64,000 nt of DNA from Nosocomiicoccus ampullae. GTDB lineage: Bacteria; Bacillota; Bacilli; Staphylococcales; Salinicoccaceae. The position numbers were made by a program, and so were the translations under genes. Positions 36,023 through 45,935 of the stretch are shown here, one piece after another. Location: contig NZ_MBFG01000001.1 of NCBI RefSeq assembly GCF_001696685.1, positions 273,532 to 337,531 of the forward strand, read 5' to 3'. The notes below the pieces were generated by a model. That model did no database searches and was not told the origin of the DNA. It saw nothing but the letters and a program-made list of their open reading frames with translations. How positions within the stretch are numbered: position 1 is the stretch's first letter; each line of letters opens with the position of its first letter.

Positions 36023-37204
36023 ATGACAAACGAAGAAAAATTTGAAGAAAACTTAGAAGTTGAAAACATAGAAACTGTTGAGTCTAAATACAACGAAGGC
36101 GACGTTGTAACTGGTAAAGTTTCTAAAGTTGAAGAAAAATTTGTAGAAGTTGAACTTGAAGACGGTACGACTGGAGTCGTTCCAATTAGTCAATTAACTT
36201 CAAAACGAATTGATACAACAGATGAGATTGTAAGTCTTGATGATGAGCTTACAGCTAAAGTAATTAAAATCGAAGATGAGTCAACAGTAGTTGTTTCTGT
36301 ACGTCAGTATGAGACAGAAGAAGCATACAATGACTTAAAATCAAAAAAAGATAACGATGAAACAATTCAAGCAGAAGTAATTGAGGTTGTTCCTGCTGGA
36401 TTAGTTGTTGACGTCGGTGCACGTGGTTTCATCCCGGCATCACTTATTTCAACACAATTCGTTGAAGACCTTACTCAATTTGATGGTCAAACTCTAGACG
36501 TTAAAGTTGAAGACGTTGATCCAGAAAATAACCGTATTATTTTAAACAGACGCGTTTTAGAAGAAGCAGCTGAAAAAGAAGAATTACTTAAAAACTTCGA
36601 TTCACTTGAAGAAGGTGAAGTCGTTGAAGGTGAAGTTGTTCGTACAACAAACTTCGGTGCTTTCGTTAATGTTAATGGGGTAGATGGTCTCGTACACATC
36701 TCAGAAATTGACTACAACAGAGTAGATAGCGTTGAAGATGCTGTTTCAATCGGTGACACGGTCAACGTTAAAATTCTTTCAGTAGACAAAGATAACGAAA
36801 GAGTATCACTTTCAATTAAACAAGCTGGAGACAGTCCGTTCGATAAATTCTTCAACGATCATAAAGTCGGTGACGTCGTAAAAGGAACTGTTAAACGCCT
36901 AGTAGACTTCGGTGCTTTCGTAGAAGTGGCTGAAGGTGTAGAGGGGCTTGTACACGTATCAGAAATTTCATATGATCATGTTGAACACCCACAAGACGTA
37001 TTAAAAGCAGAAGAAGAAGTCGATGTTAAAATTATCGGATTCAACGAAGAAGACGAAAAAACATCACTTTCAATTAAAGCAACAAAAGAAAAACCACAAC
37101 GTTCAGTTCAACAAAAAGATAAAACAGTTTATAAAGACGAAGAAGACGATGCACCTACATTAAGAGATATTTTAGGTGATAAACTTAAAGATTTAGGTCT
37201 TTAA
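36023..37204 (+). CDS. rpsA: S1 RNA-binding domain protein (ribosomal protein S1 homologue)
   Basis: A 393-residue protein with four S1/OB domains at about 18-90, 105-175, 192-262 and 278-350. The third and fourth carry the canonical FGAFV...GLVHISEI/GLVHVSEI motifs. Escherichia coli S1 has six domains; Firmicutes homologues like this have four and are not firmly bound to the ribosome (family knowledge). Acidic N-terminus and a charged tail. The ATG at 36023 follows GGAGG by 8 bases. A terminator follows. Confidence 0.93.
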   Translation: MTNEEKFEENLEVENIETVESKYNEGDVVTGKVSKVEEKFVEVELEDGTTGVVPISQLTSKRIDTTDEIVSLDDELTAKVIKIEDESTVVVSVRQYETEEAYNDLKSKKDNDETIQAEVIEVVPAGLVVDVGARGFIPASLISTQFVEDLTQFDGQTLDVKVEDVDPENNRIILNRRVLEEAAEKEELLKNFDSLEEGEVVEGEVVRTTNFGAFVNVNGVDGLVHISEIDYNRVDSVEDAVSIGDTVNVKILSVDKDNERVSLSIKQAGDSPFDKFFNDHKVGDVVKGTVKRLVDFGAFVEVAEGVEGLVHVSEISYDHVEHPQDVLKAEEEVDVKIIGFNEEDEKTSLSIKATKEKPQRSVQQKDKTVYKDEEDDAPTLRDILGDKLKDLGL

Positions 37205-37213
37205 TCTTACGTA

Positions 37214-37247
37214 AAAGAGCGAGGGAACTCGCTCTTTATTTTTTTAT
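37214..37247 (+). terminator. Terminator after rpsA
   Basis: Perfect 10-base stem (37214-37223 / 37228-37237) with a GGAA tetraloop and a T-rich tail. Confidence 0.92.
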
Positions 37248-37297
37248 AGAATAAAATTAGAGTTATGATAAAATATAAGAGAAATGAGGGAAGTTGA

Positions 37298-38608
37298 ATG
37301 ATACCTACAGTAGCAGTCGTGGGACGACCGAACGTTGGAAAATCCACGTTATTTAACAGAATTATTGGAGAAAGAAAATCAATTGTAGAAGATACTCCAG
37401 GCGTTACAAGAGACCGAATATACGCTACAGGAGATTGGCTCGGTCATGAATTTAATATCATAGATACTGGTGGAATTGAACTCGATGACAACTTATTCCA
37501 AAATGAAATTTCAGTACAAGCAGAAATTGCAATTAATGAAGCTGATGTAATAGTAATGGTAGTAAATGGACGTGAAGGTGTTACAAATGATGATGTTCAC
37601 GTTGCGAATATTTTACATCGTTCAAAAAAACCTGTCGTATTAATGGTCAATAAAATCGATTCTTACGAAATGCGTTCAGAAATATATCAGTTTTATGAAT
37701 TAGTTCTAGGCGAACCTTATCCAGTATCTGGTTCTCATGGTTTAGGATTAGGTGATGTTCTAGATAAAGTCATTGAAAACTTTAGTACATTAAACTATGA
37801 AGTGGATGAAGATGACTCAATTAAAGTTTCTTTAATTGGACGACCGAACGTTGGTAAATCTAGTTTAGTCAACGCAATACTCGGTGAAGATCGTGCCATT
37901 GTTTCGAATATTGCTGGGACGACTCGAGATGCTATCGATACAAAACTTGAAAAAGACGGGTTTAACTATACATTTGTTGATACGGCGGGTATTCGTAAAC
38001 GAGGAAAAGTGTACGAAAACACAGAAAAATATTCGGTATTACGAGCTAACGTTGCGATTGAACGAAGCGACGTAGTTTTACTCGTTTTAAACGGCGAAGA
38101 AGGTATTCGAGAACAAGATAAACGCATTGCAGGAATTGCACATGAAGCAGGAAGAGCAATTGTTATAGTCGTTAACAAATGGGACGCCGTTGAAAAAGAT
38201 ACACAAACGATGCGTAAATTCGAACTAAAGATTAGAGATCAATTTAGATTTTTAGATTATGCACCAATTGCATTCGTTTCAGCGAAAACTAAAAGTCGTG
38301 TGCATACGTTATTCCCACTTATTCATACAGTCGATAATGCACATAAGCAACGCGTTCAATCGAGTGCGTTAAACGAAGTGCTAGTAGATAGTGTTGCAAT
38401 GAATCCTACACCGACAGATAAGACAGGAAAACGATTAAATATTTTCTACGGGACTCAAGTCAGCGTCGCACCACCGACGTTTGTAGTTTTTGTAAACGAT
38501 CCAGAGCTCATGCATTTTAGTTATAAGCGATACTTAGAAAATCGTTTAAGAGAAGCTTTTGACTTTACAGGAACACCAATTCATATCATTACACGTCGTC
38601 GAAATTAA
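37298..38608 (+). CDS. der: Ribosome biogenesis GTPase Der (EngA)
   Basis: A 436-residue GTPase with two G domains in tandem and a C-terminal KH-like domain, needed for 50S assembly. G1 motifs GRPNVGKST (about 8-16) and GRPNVGKSS (about 183-191), G3 DTGG and DTAG, G4 NKID and NKWD are all intact. AGGGAAG precedes the ATG. It precedes gpsA as in Bacillus. Confidence 0.97.
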   Translation: MIPTVAVVGRPNVGKSTLFNRIIGERKSIVEDTPGVTRDRIYATGDWLGHEFNIIDTGGIELDDNLFQNEISVQAEIAINEADVIVMVVNGREGVTNDDVHVANILHRSKKPVVLMVNKIDSYEMRSEIYQFYELVLGEPYPVSGSHGLGLGDVLDKVIENFSTLNYEVDEDDSIKVSLIGRPNVGKSSLVNAILGEDRAIVSNIAGTTRDAIDTKLEKDGFNYTFVDTAGIRKRGKVYENTEKYSVLRANVAIERSDVVLLVLNGEEGIREQDKRIAGIAHEAGRAIVIVVNKWDAVEKDTQTMRKFELKIRDQFRFLDYAPIAFVSAKTKSRVHTLFPLIHTVDNAHKQRVQSSALNEVLVDSVAMNPTPTDKTGKRLNIFYGTQVSVAPPTFVVFVNDPELMHFSYKRYLENRLREAFDFTGTPIHIITRRRN

Positions 38609-38624
38609 TATAGGAGAGAATTTT

Positions 38625-39677
38625 ATGAATATAACAATGATAGGGACAGGTAGTTTTGGTACAAGTCTTTCAATGATACTCGATTCTAACAATCATCATG
38701 TACTAATGTACGGCAGAAATAAAAGTACTGTTCAAGAAATCAACAAAGATCATACGAACAAAAACTATTTAAAAGATATTACGCTAAGTGAGACAATTAA
38801 AGCGACAGATGATCTTAAAGATGCTATTAAGCATGGTGATATATTAATACTCGCAGTTCCAGTAAAAGCAGTCCGAACTGTAAGTAAACAAATTAACGAT
38901 TATTTAAATGAATTAGATAAACAAGTGTTAATATGTCACGTTGCTAAAGGATTAGAACTAGGTACTCATAAACGTGTGTCTGAAATTATCATTGAAGAAA
39001 TTGACGAAAAAAATTATACAGACGTCGCAATTTTAAGTGGACCATCACACGCAGAAGAAATCGCATTAAAACAACCGACAACAGTAAGTACAGCCTCAAT
39101 AAATAAAATAGGTCAAAAGCAAATTCAAGATATATTTATAAATAAATACTTTAGAGTGTATGAAAACAATGACTTAATTGGCGTGGAAGTAGGTGGTGCG
39201 CTTAAAAATATTATCGCCCTAGGAATTGGTATTTTAGATGGTCTAGGATTTGGAGATAATACAAAATCTGCTGTTATTACGCGAGGTCTTCATGAGATCG
39301 CAAGACTCGGTACTAAAATGGGTGCGAATCCTTTAACTTTTATGGGATTAACAGGTGTCGGTGACTTAATTGTAACAGCGATGAGTGAACATTCTAGAAA
39401 CTTCAGATGTGGTAAGATGCTCGCTAGTGGACAGTCACTCGACGATATTGTTGAAAATATGGGAATGGTCGTCGAAGGTGTTAACACGACAAAAGCAGCA
39501 TACGAGCTTGCAAAAATTCACGACGTCGATATGCCGATTACGAATGTATTGTACGAATATTTATTTGAATCAATCTCTGAGACAGATGCTTTAATCTCTT
39601 TAATGATGAGAGAAAGAAAGTCTGAAACGGAAGGTTTATTAGAAATTATGAGAAATCATTTAGAAGCGGAGAAATAA
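38625..39677 (+). CDS. gpsA: NAD(P)-dependent glycerol-3-phosphate dehydrogenase
   Basis: A 350-residue enzyme reducing dihydroxyacetone phosphate to sn-glycerol 3-phosphate for phospholipids. It has the N-terminal dinucleotide motif MIGTGSFGTSL, catalytic Lys in EVGGALKNIIALGIGI (about 190) and GLTGVGDLIVT. The ATG at 38625 with AGGAGAG upstream is preferred to an earlier in-frame ATG inside der. Confidence 0.96.
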   Translation: MNITMIGTGSFGTSLSMILDSNNHHVLMYGRNKSTVQEINKDHTNKNYLKDITLSETIKATDDLKDAIKHGDILILAVPVKAVRTVSKQINDYLNELDKQVLICHVAKGLELGTHKRVSEIIIEEIDEKNYTDVAILSGPSHAEEIALKQPTTVSTASINKIGQKQIQDIFINKYFRVYENNDLIGVEVGGALKNIIALGIGILDGLGFGDNTKSAVITRGLHEIARLGTKMGANPLTFMGLTGVGDLIVTAMSEHSRNFRCGKMLASGQSLDDIVENMGMVVEGVNTTKAAYELAKIHDVDMPITNVLYEYLFESISETDALISLMMRERKSETEGLLEIMRNHLEAEK

Positions 39678-39678
39678 A

Positions 39679-39885
39679 ATGTTTGATATATCTAGAATGG
39701 ATTTAATGTGGGTGTCGTTTTATTCGATGGGTGCGATGGCACTTGCGGCACTCTTAATATATATCGCACGTTATAAAATGCCATATCGTTTCGTAAGTAT
39801 TATCATGTCAATTATTGCATGGTTACTTCTAATATTTGCATTTATAACAATGATACTCGTATTAGGAGGCAGTAACCATGCGTAA
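39679..39885 (+). CDS. yphE: DUF2768 membrane protein (YphE-like)
   Basis: A 68-residue protein with two membrane helices (about 10-30 and 36-60). Position between gpsA and a YphF-like lipoprotein reproduces the Bacillus gpsA-yphE-yphF order, which supports the DUF2768 assignment. Overlaps the next gene by 8 bases, suggesting the two act together. Function unknown. Confidence 0.78.
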   Translation: MFDISRMDLMWVSFYSMGAMALAALLIYIARYKMPYRFVSIIMSIIAWLLLIFAFITMILVLGGSNHA

Positions 39886-40618
39886 CGCATTAAAACTATT
39901 CGTTTTATTATCAGTTTCACTCTTACTAAGTGCTTGTATGTATCCACAGAGTGAGCGTGATAAAAATGCACAGCCAAAAGAATCACAAATTAAAATGGTC
40001 GAGAACGCAGTCAAACAATTCCAAGAAGATAACGATGGATTATTACCATTTAAAACAACTGAAAATCATCTAGAAAATAGAGAGTATTTACAATACCAAG
40101 TAGACTTTAACAAATTAGTTCCGGACTATATTAGTGATATTCCACCGACAGCGTTTGAAAATGGTGGACATTATCAATATGTCATTATCGATGAAGATAC
40201 AGATCCTAAAGTTAAAATCGCAGATTTAAGAATTACGAACACAATTCGCTCGTTAACGACTCGCTTAAACATACTTAGTGACCATGTTAAATTAGGTGAT
40301 ACGGTCGGTCCGAACGTTTATATGTTAGATTTAGATCATTATCACCTCGATCAAAATCCAACAGTTACGAGCCCATATACAGGTAATCCATTAAACGTAT
40401 ACTTTAACGGTGGAGAAGAATTTTTAGTTGATTATCGTGAAGATGTGCAACATATCATTGATGACCAAGAATTGTCGTTTAAACCTGGCGAAGACGTACG
40501 CCACGTTTTATATGAACAAACACCTGTCGTACCGATTTACAGTCCAGAATTAACCGTCGATGAAAACAATAATGTTATCTTTATGACGAGCAAAATAAAA
40601 AAAGAAGCAAATAAATAA
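39878..40618 (+). CDS. yphF: YphF-like lipoprotein
   Basis: A 246-residue secreted lipoprotein: signal peptide of about 19 residues with a lipobox LLSAC (Cys about 20), then a soluble domain that begins with a predicted helix (NAVKQFQEDNDGLLPF). AGGAGGC precedes the ATG. Gene order matches Bacillus yphF. The role is unknown; coupling to the upstream membrane protein suggests a joint envelope function. Confidence 0.8.
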   Translation: MRNALKLFVLLSVSLLLSACMYPQSERDKNAQPKESQIKMVENAVKQFQEDNDGLLPFKTTENHLENREYLQYQVDFNKLVPDYISDIPPTAFENGGHYQYVIIDEDTDPKVKIADLRITNTIRSLTTRLNILSDHVKLGDTVGPNVYMLDLDHYHLDQNPTVTSPYTGNPLNVYFNGGEEFLVDYREDVQHIIDDQELSFKPGEDVRHVLYEQTPVVPIYSPELTVDENNNVIFMTSKIKKEANK

Positions 40619-40645
40619 TAATATACTAAAGAATGCTGAAATATG

Positions 40646-40674
40646 TTGAAGTGACGGCATTCCTGTGGTAAAGT
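40646..40674 (+). promoter_or_regulatory. Promoter of hup
   Basis: TTGAAG (40646-40651) and TAAAGT (40669-40674) 17 bases apart, with TGG forming an extended -10. Transcription should start about 40681. Confidence 0.6.
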
Positions 40675-40680
40675 CAAAAC

Positions 40681-40698
40681 ATAATGATTAATCATTAT
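40681..40698. repeat. 18-base perfect palindrome at the hup transcription start
   Basis: ATAATGATTAATCATTAT reads identically on both strands and begins at the predicted first transcribed base. It resembles a Fur box but with an even rather than odd centre. It could be an operator or a 5'-end mRNA hairpin. Confidence 0.5.
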
Positions 40699-40723
40699 AT
40701 AGAATCTAGGAGGTCATTTAATT

Positions 40724-40996
40724 ATGAACAAGACTGATTTAATTAACGCAGTAAGCGACAAAGCTGATCTTACTAAAAAAGATGCAGGTGCTGCTGTAGA
40801 CGCAGTTTTCGAAGCAATCCAAGGATCACTAACTAAAGGTGAAAAAGTTCAATTAATCGGATTCGGTACTTTCGAAGTACGTGAGCGTGCTGCACGTAAA
40901 GGACGTAACCCACAAACTGGTGAAGAAATTGAAATTGCAGCATCTAAAGTACCAGCTTTCAAAGCAGGTAAAGCTCTAAAAGACGCAGTAAAATAA
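40724..40996 (+). CDS. hup: DNA-binding protein HU
   Basis: A 90-residue histone-like dimer that bends and compacts DNA. The beta-arm [15 protein letters not shown] (about 55-69) and the helical core are intact. Strong AGGAGGT ribosome site 11 bases upstream. Its own promoter and a weak terminator make it monocistronic, consistent with high expression. Confidence 0.97.
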   Translation: MNKTDLINAVSDKADLTKKDAGAAVDAVFEAIQGSLTKGEKVQLIGFGTFEVRERAARKGRNPQTGEEIEIAASKVPAFKAGKALKDAVK

Positions 40997-41003
40997 GAAT
41001 TTT

Positions 41004-41036
41004 AATAGACCTAACTGATGTTAGGTCTATTCATTT
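41004..41036 (+). terminator. Weak terminator hairpin after hup
   Basis: Perfect 12-base stem (41004-41015 / 41020-41031) with a TGAT loop, but only a poor T tract follows; some read-through into hepS is likely. Confidence 0.6.
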
Positions 41037-41051
41037 ATAAGGGTGATTTTT

Positions 41052-41516
41052 TTGTTGGCGTTAAGTGAAATTATGACTTATTTTGATGATGACATTCAAA
41101 ACAAATATTCAAATTTTGTAAATGAACTAACTGATGATACATATTATTTATTTAAAGATAAAGAAATGATTGAAGCTGTTATAAAATTTAATATCGCATT
41201 ACTTCTACTCGATGAAGAGCCTAACAAAGATACAGTCGAAACACATATTTTATACAATGATTTATTAATGACAGAGTTTTACAGTGCGATGGCAGATAAA
41301 GGTCATTACAAAATACTATCTGATATAGTAGTGCTAACAAAACAATCAATCTCAAAAAAATCAAAATGTTATGAAATGAATCAATTATCGTTTAAAAATA
41401 AAAAAGAGTTATTGTTTACGCCGATTGATTATTTAATTTCAAATGGATATATCAGTAACACTATAGATAAAACGATTGAAGCATTTTTAGATGATGGTGA
41501 AAATAATGAAAGATAA
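41052..41516 (+). CDS. hepS: Heptaprenyl diphosphate synthase component I (HepS/GerCA)
   Basis: A 154-residue helical protein recognised mainly by context: it precedes menG and hepT exactly as gerCA (hepS) does in Bacillus. The non-catalytic subunit sets chain length in the heterodimer with HepT. The sequence diverges strongly, as is usual in this family. TTG at 41052 or 41055 is the start; AAGGGTGAT at 41038-41047 supports either. Overlaps menG by 11 bases. Confidence 0.75.
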   Translation: MLALSEIMTYFDDDIQNKYSNFVNELTDDTYYLFKDKEMIEAVIKFNIALLLLDEEPNKDTVETHILYNDLLMTEFYSAMADKGHYKILSDIVVLTKQSISKKSKCYEMNQLSFKNKKELLFTPIDYLISNGYISNTIDKTIEAFLDDGENNER

Positions 41517-42213
41517 TAAAATACAAAATATATTTAACACAATTTCAAAAGATTACGACCAAATGAATGACATTATAAGTTTTAAACAACATGATGTATG
41601 GCGTAAAAAGACGATGTCTGAAATTTTTCTTCACGATGATGATAATGTATTAGATCTATGTTGTGGAACTGGTGACTGGACAATTCAACTTGCTGAAAGT
41701 AATCCTAATGTAAATGTAATTGGATTAGACTTCAGTGAAAACATGCTAAAAGTTGCAGAGAGTAAAGTGAAACATCTTCAAAATGTAGAGTTACTTCAAG
41801 GTGATGCAATGGATTTACCGTTTGAAGATAATTCGTTTGATTTGATTACGATTGGTTTTGGTTTAAGAAATTTACCAGATTATAAACAAGCGCTTATTGA
41901 AGTGGCTAGAGTCCTAAAACCAGGCGGTCATTTCGTTATTCTAGAAACATCTAATCCGAATAACAAAGTCGTTGCGACATTATTTAACATATATTTCGGT
42001 AAAATCATGCCATTATTTGGAAAAATCTTTGCGAAAAGTGGCGAAGAGTACAAATGGCTCTATGAGTCAACGAGAGATTTTCTATCAAAAGAAGAGTTAA
42101 AAGATTTAATGGATTCAACTGGGTTTACAAATATAAAAATAGTCCCTCATAACATGGGTATGGCTGCAACCCATTTAGCATATAAACCGATTGATTATGA
42201 CAAAACCGTTTAA
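41506..42213 (+). CDS. menG: Demethylmenaquinone methyltransferase MenG/UbiE
   Basis: A 235-residue SAM-dependent methyltransferase, the last step of menaquinone synthesis. Motifs VLDLCCGTGDWTIQLAE (about 50-66), GLDFSENML, and the UbiE signature GFGLRNLPDYKQAL. The ATG at 41506 follows GGTGA by 5 bases. Lies between the two heptaprenyl synthase subunit genes, which provide the prenyl side chain of its substrate. Confidence 0.96.
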   Translation: MKDNKIQNIFNTISKDYDQMNDIISFKQHDVWRKKTMSEIFLHDDDNVLDLCCGTGDWTIQLAESNPNVNVIGLDFSENMLKVAESKVKHLQNVELLQGDAMDLPFEDNSFDLITIGFGLRNLPDYKQALIEVARVLKPGGHFVILETSNPNNKVVATLFNIYFGKIMPLFGKIFAKSGEEYKWLYESTRDFLSKEELKDLMDSTGFTNIKIVPHNMGMAATHLAYKPIDYDKTV

Positions 42214-43153
42214 ATCTTTTATAAAGCCTGATTTAAAGAAAATAGAGGCGTATATTAAAAAGAATCTAGACCCAGGAACTTCTATAGTAAACGATGAAAG
42301 TTTTAATTTATACGTCACAGGCGGTAAAAAGCTTAGACCATCACTTGCACTTCTCGTTGGTAAATTAGGGGACAAAGATAAATATAATGATTTAATTAAA
42401 ACTGCAGCGAGTTTAGAACTAATTCATATGGCAAGCTTAGTTCATGATGATATTATCGATGACTCAGAGACGAGAAGAAAACGTAAGACTACGTTTTATA
42501 AACATGGTTACTTTCAAGCAGTTAATACAGGTAACTTTTTAATTTCCAGTGCGATAGAAGCAGTGTCTCACATAGAACATCAAGAGTTTCACGACACATA
42601 TGCTCTTGCGATGCGTCAAATTGTAGAGGGAGAGCTGTTCCAATTCGATACTCAGTTTGACGATATGCAGACAATAGATAATTATTTAGATAAAATTTAT
42701 AAAAAGACAGCGTTACTCATCGTATTAAGTATTAAACTTGGAGCATTTGCTACCAATGTTGATCGAAAAGTACTTAAATCTTTGATTGAATACGGATATA
42801 ACGTTGGAATGAGTTTTCAAATTATAGATGACTATTTAGATTTTACAGCTAGTGAAAAAATCCTTGGTAAACCTAAATTTTCAGATTTAAAAAATGGTCA
42901 TTATACATTACCTGTACTATTACTCAGAAATAAAGATAGCACATTTAGATCAATGTTAAAAAAGTATAGTAAGCATAGAGCAAACAGTGAAGAATTATCC
43001 AAATATATATTAGAATCTAATGCGATTCAAGAGTCAAAAGCAATAAGTAATAAATATTTAGATGACGCATTACAAAATGTGACGGATATTGAGTCACCAA
43101 TTAAAGAATATTTAGTTGAAGTAGTAGAAAAACTGAGAGACAGATTAAATTAA
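42197..43153 (+). CDS. hepT: Heptaprenyl diphosphate synthase component II (HepT)
   Basis: A 318-residue trans-prenyltransferase. First Asp-rich motif HDDIIDDSETRR (about 84-95), second IIDDYLDF (about 215). With HepS it makes the menaquinone side chain. Overlaps the end of menG; the ATG at 42197 is chosen over a TTG at 42191. Ribosome site is weak, so translation probably depends on coupling. Confidence 0.93.
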   Translation: MTKPFKSFIKPDLKKIEAYIKKNLDPGTSIVNDESFNLYVTGGKKLRPSLALLVGKLGDKDKYNDLIKTAASLELIHMASLVHDDIIDDSETRRKRKTTFYKHGYFQAVNTGNFLISSAIEAVSHIEHQEFHDTYALAMRQIVEGELFQFDTQFDDMQTIDNYLDKIYKKTALLIVLSIKLGAFATNVDRKVLKSLIEYGYNVGMSFQIIDDYLDFTASEKILGKPKFSDLKNGHYTLPVLLLRNKDSTFRSMLKKYSKHRANSEELSKYILESNAIQESKAISNKYLDDALQNVTDIESPIKEYLVEVVEKLRDRLN

Positions 43154-43154
43154 A

Positions 43155-43184
43155 GTGACATTTATTACTCATAAATGATATGAT
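43155..43184 (+). promoter_or_regulatory. Candidate promoter of ndk
   Basis: GTGACA (43155-43160) and TATGAT (43179-43184) with an 18-base spacer, 33 bases before the ndk start. Confidence 0.45.
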
Positions 43185-43216
43185 ATACAGAGACTAGTTA
43201 AAGGAGATTATGTCAA

Positions 43217-43663
43217 ATGGAAAGAACATTTTTAATGATTAAACCAGACGGCGTTCAAAGAAACCTTATTGGACCAATCGTTGAGCGTTTAGAAAACAAA
43301 GGGTTTAAAATTGTAGGTGCAAAATTAATGCAAGTATCAGATGAGCTTGCTAAAACTCACTACGGTGAACACAGCGAAAAGCCATTCTTCGGTGAGTTAG
43401 TAGACTTCATTACTTCAGGACCAGTATTCGCAATGGTTTTAGAAGGTGAAAACATCATCAGTACTGCTCGCTTAGTTGTTGGTGCTACAAACCCTCAAGA
43501 AGCAGCTCCAGGAACAATCCGCGGAGACTTTGGTTTAACAGTTGGTAAAAATATTATTCACGGTTCAGACTCACCTGAAAGTGCTGAGCGTGAAATTAAT
43601 CTTTTCTTTGATGAATCAGAGCTTATCGATTATAGCTTAATCAATAAAGATTGGATCTATTAA
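43217..43663 (+). CDS. ndk: Nucleoside diphosphate kinase
   Basis: A 148-residue enzyme that equalises nucleoside triphosphate pools. N-terminal [14 protein letters not shown], catalytic-His segment reading [19 protein letters not shown] (about 103-121, phospho-His at about 115) and the expected length. Own promoter and terminator. Confidence 0.97.
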   Translation: MERTFLMIKPDGVQRNLIGPIVERLENKGFKIVGAKLMQVSDELAKTHYGEHSEKPFFGELVDFITSGPVFAMVLEGENIISTARLVVGATNPQEAAPGTIRGDFGLTVGKNIIHGSDSPESAEREINLFFDESELIDYSLINKDWIY

Positions 43664-43670
43664 TGATAAC

Positions 43671-43702
43671 AAGGCTGAGTATAACTACTCAGCTTTTTAT
43701 TT
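43671..43702 (+). terminator. Terminator after ndk
   Basis: Stem GGCTGAGTA / TACTCAGCT around 43672-43694 with a TAAC loop and one G-T pair, followed by T5. Confidence 0.85.
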
Positions 43703-43725
43703 TATATAAATAAGAGGTGGATTCA

Positions 43726-44892
43726 ATGAGATTTTTAACAGCAGGTGAATCTCATGGTAAAAAAGTGACGGCGATTGTTGAAGGATTTCCTTCAAATGTT
43801 CCGATCAATAAAGAACGTATGACTAAGGAATTATTCATGCGTCAAGGTGGATACGGTCGAGGTCGCCGTATGCAAATAGAGAAAGACACATTTGAATTTG
43901 GTAGTGGCGTAAGACATGGCTATACGTTAGGCAGTCCCGTTCAAATGGAAGTGAATAACGATGATTTCAAACAATGGGTAAACGTGATGCAGTCTGAACC
44001 GATTACAGATGAACAAATTAAAAAGATGAGAAGAGTGATTAAAGAACCAAGACCTGGTCATGCTGATTTAGTCGGTGGAATGAAATATAATCACAGAGAC
44101 TTAAGAAACGTACTCGAACGTTCATCAGCAAGAGAAACGACAGCACGTGTACTCGTTGGAGCACTCTGTAAAGAGTTATTGCACGCTTTAAATATTGAAA
44201 TGACAAGTCGTGTCGTTCAAATAGGTACAGTTATAGATGACGGCACATATACGTTTGATGAAATTAAAAATAATAAAGAATCATCTTCTGTTCGAATGGT
44301 TTCGGATGACAAAACTAAAGAAGCTGAATTGTTAATCGATCAAACAAAAGCAGCTGGAGATACGCTCGGTGGAGTTGTAGAAGTCATCGTTAAAAATCCG
44401 ATTGTTGGACTTGGCTCACACGTACATTACGATACAAAACTCGATGGTAAAATAGCACAGTCTATCGTTAGCATTAACGCATTTAAGGGTGTAGAATTTG
44501 GAATGGGATTCAAGATGGCTGACTATCCAGGCAGTCAAGTCCATGATGAAATTCTATATAATCCTAACGATGGATTTACGAGACGGACAAACAATTTAGG
44601 TGGTTTTGAAGGTGGAATGACAACAGGCATGCCTGTTGTCGTACGCGGAGTAATGAAGCCAATACCAACACTTTATAAACCATTAATGAGTGTCAATATC
44701 GACACGAAAGAACCATTTAAGGCGACGATTGAACGTAGTGATCCAACTGCTGTTCCGGCAGCGAGTATCGTCGCAGAACATATGGTTGCAATCGAGATTA
44801 CAAAAGCGATATTGGATAAGTTTGGTAGCGATGATTTCTCAGATATTCAAGAAAATATAAAAAAATATAATCAGCGTTTAGAGGAATACTAA
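43726..44892 (+). CDS. aroC: Chorismate synthase
   Basis: A 388-residue FMN-dependent enzyme converting EPSP to chorismate, the last shikimate step and the precursor of aromatic amino acids and menaquinone. TAGESHGK at the N terminus, [23 protein letters not shown] and the [12 protein letters not shown] segment are family hallmarks. The ATG at 43726 follows AAGAGGTGG. TAATG overlap with aroB. Confidence 0.96.
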   Translation: MRFLTAGESHGKKVTAIVEGFPSNVPINKERMTKELFMRQGGYGRGRRMQIEKDTFEFGSGVRHGYTLGSPVQMEVNNDDFKQWVNVMQSEPITDEQIKKMRRVIKEPRPGHADLVGGMKYNHRDLRNVLERSSARETTARVLVGALCKELLHALNIEMTSRVVQIGTVIDDGTYTFDEIKNNKESSSVRMVSDDKTKEAELLIDQTKAAGDTLGGVVEVIVKNPIVGLGSHVHYDTKLDGKIAQSIVSINAFKGVEFGMGFKMADYPGSQVHDEILYNPNDGFTRRTNNLGGFEGGMTTGMPVVVRGVMKPIPTLYKPLMSVNIDTKEPFKATIERSDPTAVPAASIVAEHMVAIEITKAILDKFGSDDFSDIQENIKKYNQRLEEY

Positions 44893-45935
44893 TGGACATT
44901 AAAACGGCTTATAATGATGACAATTATACGATTCATGTCGGTCATAATATTTATGACACACTTATTCATGATTACACAAAAGACTATAAAGACGTCTATT
45001 ATATTATCGATGAATATGTATATGAATTATATGAAACTAAATTTTCACAGCTTAATCATGTAATAAAAGCACCGAGAGGTGAAGCTTTTAAGCATATTAA
45101 TCCCGTTATGAATACAATTGATTCACTATTAGATTTAAATATAAAAAGAAATAGTTTAATCGTCGTTATCGGTGGTGGCGCGACAGGGGATGCGGGTGCG
45201 TTATTATCAAGTATTATACTTCGTGGTGTCGATTATATACACGTTCCAACTACACTTCTTAGTCACGACTCATCTGTCGGTGGTAAAACCGCAATTAACC
45301 GTCCACATGGAAAAAATTTAGTCGGCACATTTTATCGTCCAAAAGCAGTTATTTTTGATTTAAACTTTTTAAAGACGTTAGATGACGAAGAAATACTCAG
45401 TGGATTCGGAGAAGTCATTAAACATGCAATGTTAAATGATCAAATTACTGTAGAAAATTTAATGCATCAAAATAGACGTTGTACACACATAGAACAACTA
45501 GAGCCATTTATTATTACTGGTATTAAAACAAAACTTAGATATGTCACAGAAGATGAAACTGAATCTAACGTCCGTAAAGCATTAAATTTAGGACATACAT
45601 TAGGTCATGCATTAGAATATGAATATCAATTAAAGCACGGACATGCGGTAGTCTTAGGTTTATTATTTATGCTTTATGTTTCAAATGAGCGACTAAATAA
45701 ATCATTCAATTTACAAAAATATGTCGAATATTTTAAATCAGTTGGTTATGACGTGTCTTATTTAAACGAACTCAATATTCCGAGTTTAATTGAACGGATG
45801 TCACACGATAAAAAGAATAATGAAACTGACAAAATTCAATTCGTTTTACTTGAAGCATTCGGTACACCAAAGTTTGATAATATATGTATCGATGAATTAA
45901 CACATTATTTAAAAGAATTTCAGGAGATTATATGA
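44892..45935 (+). CDS. aroB: 3-dehydroquinate synthase
   Basis: A 347-residue NAD- and metal-dependent enzyme. GGGATGDAGALLSSIILRG (about 96-114), the HVPTTLLSHDSSVGGKT segment (about 117-133), GFGEVIKHAML and the HTLGHALEYE metal ligand region are all present. Coupled to aroC and to aroA by 1- and 4-base overlaps. Confidence 0.96.
   Translation: MDIKTAYNDDNYTIHVGHNIYDTLIHDYTKDYKDVYYIIDEYVYELYETKFSQLNHVIKAPRGEAFKHINPVMNTIDSLLDLNIKRNSLIVVIGGGATGDAGALLSSIILRGVDYIHVPTTLLSHDSSVGGKTAINRPHGKNLVGTFYRPKAVIFDLNFLKTLDDEEILSGFGEVIKHAMLNDQITVENLMHQNRRCTHIEQLEPFIITGIKTKLRYVTEDETESNVRKALNLGHTLGHALEYEYQLKHGHAVVLGLLFMLYVSNERLNKSFNLQKYVEYFKSVGYDVSYLNELNIPSLIERMSHDKKNNETDKIQFVLLEAFGTPKFDNICIDELTHYLKEFQEII

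Noticed and set aside
36487..36699. Minus-strand ORFs inside rpsA and other long genes
   Set aside because: Shadow frames of well-conserved genes; no start signals or context.
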